Assembly (NCBI GenBank): GCA_902761665.1
Contig: CACWLA010000003.1
Span: 62,001-126,000, forward strand
Reading direction: 5' to 3'
Length of the DNA: 64,000 nucleotides
Origin: an uncultured Lachnospiraceae bacterium
Lineage (GTDB): Bacteria; Bacillota; Clostridia; Lachnospirales; Lachnospiraceae
The translations under genes and the position numbers were made by a program. Below the pieces are notes generated by a model. That model searched no databases. It worked only from the letters and a program-made list of their open reading frames with translations, and had not been told where the DNA came from. This document shows positions 58,643 to 64,000 of this stretch, piece after piece (the first letter of the stretch is position 1; each line of letters opens with the position of its first letter).

Positions 58643-59593
58643 TTGGAGAAAAAACCGTCCGGCAAACTGATGAGCCTGCTTCTGGTCCTCGCCGCAATGA
58701 TCTGGGGCGCTGCTTTTGTTGCCCAGAGCGAGGGGACGAAGTATGTTGAGGCCTGCACCTTCGTCTGCACACGATACGTTCTGTCGGCGGCGATCCTGAT
58801 CCCGCTCGGACTCATCGCGGGGCGGAAGGGCGGAAAAATGCCGCTTCGCCGGGCGGAGTTCAAGCATGTGCTGACAGGCGGCGCGGTCTGCGGCGTATTT
58901 CTTGCGCTTGCGAGCCTCTCGCAGCAGGTGGGGATCGAAACGACCACGGCAGGCAAGGCCGGCTTCATCACGGCACTCTACGTCGTGGGCGTGCCGCTCC
59001 TCGGCCTCTTTTTCGGGAGGCGTCCGGGTCTTCGGATCTGGTTCTGCGCGCTCCTCGGCGTCATCGGCCTCTACCTCATCAGCGTGAAGGAAGGCCTTTC
59101 GATCGGGAAGGGCGACGCCCTGATGATCCTCTGCGCAATCATTTTCTCGTTCCAGATCATGAGCGTGGACCGTTTCTCGAAGGGGACGGACAACCTGCTG
59201 CTTCTGGCAGGGCTGCAGTTCCTGACGACGGCAGCGGTCAGCGGCATAGGGATGCTCCTTTTCGAAACGCCCCGCTGGGCGGACATTTCGGCGGCAGGGC
59301 TCCCGATCCTCTATGCGGGCGTCATGAGCGGCGCCGTCGGCTACACGCTGCAGATCCTCGGTCAGAAATACACGGATCCCGCGATCGCTTCCCTCATCAT
59401 GAGCCTGGAGGCGGTCTTTTCGGCGCTGACGGGGTGGATCATCCTGCACGAGAGGATGACGGGGCGCGAGATCATCGGCTGCGCGGTCCTCTTTTCGGCC
59501 GTGATCCTGGCCCAGCTGCCTGCGAAAAAGCACGCTGCCGGGACAGAAAAAAGCATTAAAACAAATCGTTTCAATACAGGAGGAAGAACATGA
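58643..59593 (+). CDS. EamA/DMT-family transporter (copy 2)
   Basis: Ten-helix exporter of 316 residues with two EamA repeats: LLLVLAAMIWGAAFVAQ and ALMILCAIIFSFQIMSVDR open them, TTAGKAGFITALYVVGVPL and SLIMSLEAVFSALTGWIILHE end them. The first codon is a TTG at 58643; an ATG nine codons later (58670) would still keep the first helix, and neither has a good ribosome binding site, so the exact start is uncertain. The stop overlaps the oligopeptidase ATG by four bases. Confidence 0.87.
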   Translation: MEKKPSGKLMSLLLVLAAMIWGAAFVAQSEGTKYVEACTFVCTRYVLSAAILIPLGLIAGRKGGKMPLRRAEFKHVLTGGAVCGVFLALASLSQQVGIETTTAGKAGFITALYVVGVPLLGLFFGRRPGLRIWFCALLGVIGLYLISVKEGLSIGKGDALMILCAIIFSFQIMSVDRFSKGTDNLLLLAGLQFLTTAAVSGIGMLLFETPRWADISAAGLPILYAGVMSGAVGYTLQILGQKYTDPAIASLIMSLEAVFSALTGWIILHERMTGREIIGCAVLFSAVILAQLPAKKHAAGTEKSIKTNRFNTGGRT

Positions 59594-61278
59594 AGGTTTC
59601 CGAACTGCCCTACGAACGGGTAACCATTGAAGAAGTAAAGGAAAAACTCCCGCAGCTCGTGGAACGGATCCGCAGCGCGAAAAGCGTGGAGGAGGTCCTC
59701 GCCGCACGCGAAGACTACCGGGAGTTCCAGAAGCGTTTCTATACGAACGCCTCGCTCGCTTCCATGCGCTATACCATCAACACGGTGGACGAGTTCTACG
59801 TGGCCGAGAACGAATATTACGATGAGATCGGTCCCGAGGCGCAGGCCCTTGCCCAGGAATACGCCAAGGCCATGCTGGAATCGCCGTTCCGCCCCGAACT
59901 GGAGAAAAAATTCGGCACCCTGATCTTCAGACAGGCCGAGATCGAACTGAAGAGCATGTCCCCCGCGATCATTGAAGACATGGTCGAGGAAAACAAGGTC
60001 GTCATGGAATACAGCAAGCTGATGGCCGGCATGGACTTTGAGTTCCGCGGCGAGACGATGCCCCGTTCCGTCCTCATGGGCTTCGCGAAGTCGGAAGACC
60101 GCGCGACCCGGAAGGAATGCTACGAAGCGCTCGGCAGGGGCCTGGCCGCCCACTCCGCCGAACTGGACGACATCTTCGACCGCCTGGTGCACATCCGTGA
60201 CCGCATGGCGAAAAAGATGGGCTACAAGAACTTCGTCGAGCTCGGCTACTACCGCATGGGCCGTCTGGCCTACGGCGAGGAAGACATCAAGGTCTTCCGC
60301 GAAAATATCCTGAAAGACATCGTCCCCGTGGTCGCGAAGCTCCGGCTGGAGAATGCGAAGAAGCTCGGCATCGAAGGCGATTTCATGATCTACGATAACG
60401 ACGTCGTGATCCCCGGCGGCGATCCGAAGCCCCTCGGCAAAGAAGCCATTTTCAAGGCTGCGAAAGAGATGTACCATGCCATGGGCGAAGAGACCGGCCG
60501 CTTCATCGACATGATGATGGAAGCCGAAGCCTTCGACGTCGATTCCCGCAAGAACAAATGGGGCGGCGGCTACTGCACCGGGTTTGAACTGTATAAGCAG
60601 CCTTTCATCCTCGCGAACTTCAACGGTACCGCGGGCGACGTGGACGTCATGACCCACGAGGCCGGCCACGCCCTGAACGCCTGGTTCACCTTCGACAACG
60701 AGCCGTTTGAGGCCCAGATGGGCATGGAGACGGCGGAGACCCACTCCATGAGCATGGAATTCTTTGCCTGGCCGTACATGGACAAGTTCTTTGGCGACAG
60801 GGCGGCGGACTACCGCTTCATGCATGCGCTGGACGCCCTGACCTTCATCCCCTACGGCACCATCGTGGACTACTACCAGCATCTCGTGTACGAGAACCCG
60901 GACATGACGCCGGCGGAGCGCAAGGCCTGCTGGAACGAGCTGGAAAAGGAATTCCGTCCGTGGATCAGCACGAAGGGCATCCCGTACATCGAAGAGGGTA
61001 CGCGCTGGCAGTACCAGATGCACATCTACGAAAGCCCCTTCTACTACATCGACTACGTGCTCGCGCAGACCGCAGCCTTCGAATTCCTGCTGGCTTCGCA
61101 GGAGGACTATGCGGACGCCTTCAGGCGCTACATCGCCCTGTCCAAGAAGGGCGGCACAAAGCTGTGGCCGCAGCTTCTTGAAGAAGCCGGCCTTGCTTCG
61201 CCGTTCACGCCCGGCGCCCTCGCCGAAGTGGCCGGAAAGGTCGAAAAGCTGCTGGAGAAGATCGCGCCCGCGGACTGA
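59590..61278 (+). CDS. M3-family oligoendopeptidase
   Basis: Zinc metallo-oligopeptidase of 562 residues, cytoplasmic, degrading short peptides. The zinc site MTHEAGHALNAW (His356, Glu357, His360) and the downstream glutamate in AETHSMSMEF are in place; the helical N-terminal third (1-200) and length match the PepF-like M3 clade of Bacillota. ATG is coupled to the EamA stop (ATGA) and preceded by AGGAGGAAG. Nothing unusual in the sequence. Confidence 0.94.
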   Translation: MKVSELPYERVTIEEVKEKLPQLVERIRSAKSVEEVLAAREDYREFQKRFYTNASLASMRYTINTVDEFYVAENEYYDEIGPEAQALAQEYAKAMLESPFRPELEKKFGTLIFRQAEIELKSMSPAIIEDMVEENKVVMEYSKLMAGMDFEFRGETMPRSVLMGFAKSEDRATRKECYEALGRGLAAHSAELDDIFDRLVHIRDRMAKKMGYKNFVELGYYRMGRLAYGEEDIKVFRENILKDIVPVVAKLRLENAKKLGIEGDFMIYDNDVVIPGGDPKPLGKEAIFKAAKEMYHAMGEETGRFIDMMMEAEAFDVDSRKNKWGGGYCTGFELYKQPFILANFNGTAGDVDVMTHEAGHALNAWFTFDNEPFEAQMGMETAETHSMSMEFFAWPYMDKFFGDRAADYRFMHALDALTFIPYGTIVDYYQHLVYENPDMTPAERKACWNELEKEFRPWISTKGIPYIEEGTRWQYQMHIYESPFYYIDYVLAQTAAFEFLLASQEDYADAFRRYIALSKKGGTKLWPQLLEEAGLASPFTPGALAEVAGKVEKLLEKIAPAD

Positions 61279-61295
61279 GAAGGGAGGTTTCTGCC

Positions 61296-62021
61296 ATGAG
61301 GAAGAAATGGCTGATATTGCTTACGGCCCTCATCTGTTTCTTCCTGTCCGCGTGCGGAAGATCATTGGACATGGAGAAACTCATTTCCGCGCCGGTGAAG
61401 GAAGCGGTGATCAGGGCAGGCGGCGAAGAAACCCGCATCAGTGACCTGAAGATGGCGGAGGAGGTGGTGAAAGCGGTCAAAAGCTCCGTTTTCCGGCCGG
61501 CTTCGGCATCGGCTTACGATATGCCAGGCGCACTGAACCTGAGTGTTGAAGTCATCACGGAGACGGAGAGCGTGACCGTTACCTATCCGTGCTTCCGCTG
61601 GGACGGCCGCGTTTACGATGCCGGTGCGGACAGCGTCAAGCCGTTCTATGCGATTATGAATGCGGCAGCCGCTGCGGAGACTTCTGCAAGGACTGCGGCG
61701 GAAGGAGACACGCCTCCGCGCTGTTTCCGCCTCGCGGGAAAAACGTATTATTTCTACGGGAAGAAAGCCGCCTCTGTGCCTGAAGGAAAAGACCCGGAAA
61801 TCGGCCTCACCGCCTGTACCGGGGAGATCAGAATCATGCCTTCAAGGGACGGTGAAAGCAATTTTGAAGAAGCCGTCGGCGCAAAGTGCGTTCTTGCCGG
61901 GGACGAGGTCTTCATTAAGATCGGCAGCGAATGGTACGAAACCGTCAGCGAAGATACGATGAAGAAGATGGCGGAGGAAGCAAGAGAACAGGCATCCCGG
62001 GAAGCCGGAAAGGCCGAGTAA
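61296..62021 (+). CDS. Predicted lipoprotein, unknown function
   Basis: A 241-residue lipoprotein (lipobox FLSAC, Cys near 20) 17 bases after the peptidase gene, with GGGAGG upstream of ATG. The mature domain has a pattern of alternating strands (VTVTYPCFRWDGRVYDAG, FRLAGKTYYFYGKK) and a C-terminal helical Lys/Glu-rich tail. No known family; envelope location only. Confidence 0.72.
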   Translation: MRKKWLILLTALICFFLSACGRSLDMEKLISAPVKEAVIRAGGEETRISDLKMAEEVVKAVKSSVFRPASASAYDMPGALNLSVEVITETESVTVTYPCFRWDGRVYDAGADSVKPFYAIMNAAAAAETSARTAAEGDTPPRCFRLAGKTYYFYGKKAASVPEGKDPEIGLTACTGEIRIMPSRDGESNFEEAVGAKCVLAGDEVFIKIGSEWYETVSEDTMKKMAEEAREQASREAGKAE

Positions 62022-62199
62022 CCGCCGGAAAACCTCCGGTAAACCGAAAAAACACTGCTTTGCAACTGCCGGTTGCGTAAGTTTACGGTCCGTTTGATAG
62101 CCTGCAACGGCGAAAACCGCTATGATGGCGCCGTAAACAAAAGCGCTGCGGACTCAGCGGGATGACGCGTGACCGGCAGGAAAGCAAAGGAGATACACC

Positions 62200-63189
62200 A
62201 TGATACTTGCAGACAAAATCATCGAACTCAGAAAAAGAAACGGCTGGTCACAGGAAGAACTTGCCGAAAAGCTGGACGTGAGCCGCCAGTCCATTTCCAA
62301 ATGGGAAGGCGCGCAGTCGGTCCCGGACATGAACCGCATCCTTGCGCTCTCGCAGATCTTCGGCGTGAGCACGGACGTTCTCTTAAAGGACGAACTGGAG
62401 CTTGACGGGGCAGCCGGGCCCGGCCTGCAGGCGGAGGATACCGCCGCGCGGAGCGTCAGCATGGAAGAAGCTTCGGCCTACCTTGACCATAAGAACACGG
62501 CGGCAAACCGCATTTCCCTCGGCGTGATGCTCTGCATCCTCTCCCCCGTGCTCCTGATCATCCTTACCGGTGCACAGGAGGCGGGACGCATCGCCCTTAC
62601 GGAAAATCAGGCGGCCGGCCTCGGCCTTATCGTTCTCTTCCTCCTGATCGGCGCGGCGGTGGCGCTCTTCGTGATCAGCGGCATCCGGCACAGCCGCTTC
62701 GAATATCTGGAAGAAGAAATCATTGACACGGCCTACGGCGTATCCGGCATGGCCAGAGAGCGCCGCGAAAGATACCGCTCCGTGAACGCCCGCATGCTGA
62801 CCGCGGGGATCGTCCTCTGCGTGGTCGCAGCCGTCCCCATCTTCATTGCCGAACTCTTCTTTGAGGAAAATGAGATGGCGGAGATCCTGGCCGTAGGCGT
62901 GCTGCTGGTCCTCGTTGCCGTCGGCGTGATGATGATCGTCCGCACCTCGATCATCTGGGGCGGCTTCAAGGCCCTGCTTGAAGAGGACGATTACAGCCGC
63001 ATCGAGAAGACGGCAGAAAAGAAGATCGCACCGATTGCGTCCGTCTACTGGGCGCTCGTTACCGCCGGCTATCTCGGCTGGAGCTTCCTCACCATGGAAT
63101 GGCACCGGACCTGGATCGTCTGGCCCATCGCCGGCGCCGCCTTCGGTATCGTCAGCGGCGTCGCAAGAATGATGCGGAGCAAAGGCTGA
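62200..63189 (+). CDS. XRE-family membrane-anchored regulator
   Basis: A 329-residue protein with an N-terminal XRE helix-turn-helix (residues 1-66; GWSQEELAEKLDVSRQSISKWE is the DNA-binding core, given as GWSQEELAEKL and DVSRQSISKWE), an acidic linker, then about six transmembrane helices from residue 103. HTH-plus-membrane proteins of this build are common in Bacillota, often regulating envelope or bacteriocin-immunity genes; the target is not evident here. Own terminator downstream; GGAGAT precedes ATG. No clear promoter in the 178-base gap before it, though a TATGAT lies at 62122-62127. Confidence 0.85.
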   Translation: MILADKIIELRKRNGWSQEELAEKLDVSRQSISKWEGAQSVPDMNRILALSQIFGVSTDVLLKDELELDGAAGPGLQAEDTAARSVSMEEASAYLDHKNTAANRISLGVMLCILSPVLLIILTGAQEAGRIALTENQAAGLGLIVLFLLIGAAVALFVISGIRHSRFEYLEEEIIDTAYGVSGMARERRERYRSVNARMLTAGIVLCVVAAVPIFIAELFFEENEMAEILAVGVLLVLVAVGVMMIVRTSIIWGGFKALLEEDDYSRIEKTAEKKIAPIASVYWALVTAGYLGWSFLTMEWHRTWIVWPIAGAAFGIVSGVARMMRSKG

Positions 63190-63212
63190 AACAGGCAGCA
63201 GAAGGCACAATG

Positions 63213-63245
63213 AAAAACGCGGAGGGAAAACCTCCGCGTTTTTTT
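63213..63245. terminator. Bidirectional terminator
   Basis: Arms AAAAACGCGGAGG (63213-63225) and CCTCCGCGTTTTT (63231-63243), GAAAA loop, further Ts. Confidence 0.9.
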
Positions 63246-63267
63246 ATGTGGGCAGTTCGTTCGGAAC

Positions 63268-63741
63268 TTATTTCTTCTGCGTATCCAGGCTGTTTCCGAA
63301 GACGAAGAAGCGCTGGTAGAGGAATTCGGTAATGAGGTTCAGGATCATGTTGGCAGCGGTCGCGAGGTACTCGTTCCAGCCGAGCTGCATGGTGTAAACG
63401 TGCTCCAGCCAGGAGGAGAGAGGCGTAAAGACCAGGTAGTAGGCAGCCACCTTCAGCATGGCGACGGGGACGTTCGCGGCCGACTTGAAGGTGAACTTAC
63501 GGTTCAGGGTGAAGTTCCAGAGGACCGACAGTACGAGCGCGATCATGTAGCTCAGCCAGTAATCGAGATGCAGGGTCTCGTTCAGGAGGGCGAAGGTGCC
63601 CATCTCGATGATCCCCGCGCTGGCGGAAAATAAGACGAACTTGATGACGCGGATGACCTCCGCGTTTTTGCTTTTTGCAGCCGGAACGGTTTCCGGCCCT
63701 TCGGCGGGAACGGAGCCGGGGAAAGTGTTTTTGTTTTCCAT
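63268..63741 (-). CDS. GtrA-family membrane protein
   Basis: A 157-residue protein with four transmembrane helices after a hydrophilic N-terminus of about 28 residues. IKFVLFSASAGIIEMGTFALL, LSVLWNFTLNRKFTFKS and FLYQRFFVFGNS are the GtrA signatures (first two split over helix ends). GtrA proteins are thought to flip undecaprenyl-linked sugars in cell-surface glycan synthesis. No glycosyltransferase is next to it within the window. It lies 3 bases after the upstream beta-repeat gene in the same direction. Confidence 0.9.
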   Translation of the reverse strand: MENKNTFPGSVPAEGPETVPAAKSKNAEVIRVIKFVLFSASAGIIEMGTFALLNETLHLDYWLSYMIALVLSVLWNFTLNRKFTFKSAANVPVAMLKVAAYYLVFTPLSSWLEHVYTMQLGWNEYLATAANMILNLITEFLYQRFFVFGNSLDTQKK

Positions 63742-63744
63742 GAT

Positions 63745-64000
63745 TCACCCTATCGCTAAGACGGCAAGCAGTGCCATCATTTCGTCATGGTCCAGATAGC
63801 CCTCGACTTTGTACAGGATCTGGCCGGAAAAACTGAGGATCTGATCGCCGCGGAGGCGCATCAGGATCTCGGAACTGAAGTTTCGGAACAGTTCGCCGTC
63901 AAAGCGGTAGACGATCGTCCCGTAAAAATCCCGGACAAGATCCCCTTCGAGTTTGTAGAGGATGGCACCGGTAGGACGCCTGACGTAGTTCCCGTCCAAC
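63745..64000 (-). CDS. Four-fold beta-repeat (beta-flower-like) protein, 5' end at window edge
   Basis: At least 84 residues made of four near-identical ~16-residue strands: GAILYKLEGDLVRDF, GTIVYRFDGELFRNF, SEILMRLRGDQILSF and GQILYKVEGYL, followed by a helix (HDEMMALLAVLAIG). This is the pattern of small four-fold beta-flower proteins of clostridia. The first codon visible is TTG at 63999, preceded by DNA outside the window, so the start could lie further on. It is co-directional with GtrA, 3 bases apart. Confidence 0.65.
   Translation of the reverse strand, partial: LDGNYVRRPTGAILYKLEGDLVRDFYGTIVYRFDGELFRNFSSEILMRLRGDQILSFSGQILYKVEGYLDHDEMMALLAVLAIG

Overview
The window is GC-rich bacterial DNA, by eye near 60% G+C, with two clearly more AT-rich stretches at about 23.4-26.9 kb and 37.1-47.6 kb. 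Strong AGGAGG-type ribosome binding sites, several TTG starts, sigma-A promoters of the TTGACA-17-TATAAT type, a NhaC-family antiporter, a YolD-like partner of a Y-family polymerase and a TIGR04076 protein point to a Gram-positive anaerobe, most likely a high-GC member of the Clostridia (Bacillota). No rRNA, tRNA, transposase, integrase or CRISPR array was seen. About 55 genes fill the window, two of them visibly broken.

Region 1 (1-9.3 kb): the 3' end of a P1B metal ATPase, a GNAT acetyltransferase overlapping a NUDIX hydrolase, and a leftward DNA-damage block (LexA-like S24 repressor, SRAP protein, TIGR04076 protein, Y-family polymerase, YolD-like protein). These are followed by a PPOX-fold protein, a CASTOR/POLLUX-type ion channel and a carboxylesterase.

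Region 2 (9.4-23.4 kb) is the most interesting metabolic segment. A leftward operon encodes a two-subunit transketolase, an RpiB/LacAB-type isomerase and an iron-dependent alcohol dehydrogenase. A nearby rightward operon encodes a fucose/arabinose-isomerase-fold enzyme, a GH31 glycosidase close to sulfoquinovosidase YihQ, a GPH-type sugar symporter and a DUF3592 membrane protein. The combination matches the parts list of the transketolase route of sulfoglycolysis (sulfoquinovose to sulfolactaldehyde to dihydroxypropanesulfonate), but two sulfonate-contact positions of the GH31 enzyme are changed, so a related sugar remains possible. A diaminopropionate ammonia-lyase follows, then a 185-base scar fusing a second copy of the symporter start to the DUF3592 end.

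Region 3 (23.4-37 kb): an AT-richer cassette of an SPFH/SHOCT protein and two paralogous zinc-ribbon membrane proteins (similar to B. subtilis YdjG/YdjI but without PspA), a FakA C-terminal-like small protein, a NhaC antiporter, an AI-2E-family exporter, a complete carbohydrate ABC importer whose binding protein appears anchored at both ends, and a frameshifted lipoprotein made of three ~210-residue repeats.

Region 4 (37.1-47.6 kb) is a self-contained sigma-54 regulon. rpoN and a PrpR-type enhancer-binding protein are adjacent, and two consensus-perfect -24/-12 promoters face inward from both ends of the structural genes: TAXI-TRAP transporter plus an opine-dehydrogenase-like protein in one direction, an enolase-superfamily enzyme plus a second opine-dehydrogenase-like protein in the other. 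This looks like a regulated uptake and catabolic system for an opine-like or amino-acid-derived compound that I cannot match to a described pathway.

Region 5 (47.6-64 kb) is mostly housekeeping and small accessory genes: cyclodeaminase, free methionine-R-sulfoxide reductase, YgjP-type metalloprotein, two EamA exporters, MalY/PatB-type C-S lyase, esterase, UPF0316 and YbjQ proteins, an M3 oligopeptidase, lipoproteins, an XRE membrane regulator, GtrA and a four-fold beta-repeat protein. It also holds a lysine/alanine-rich gene interrupted by an in-frame TGA.
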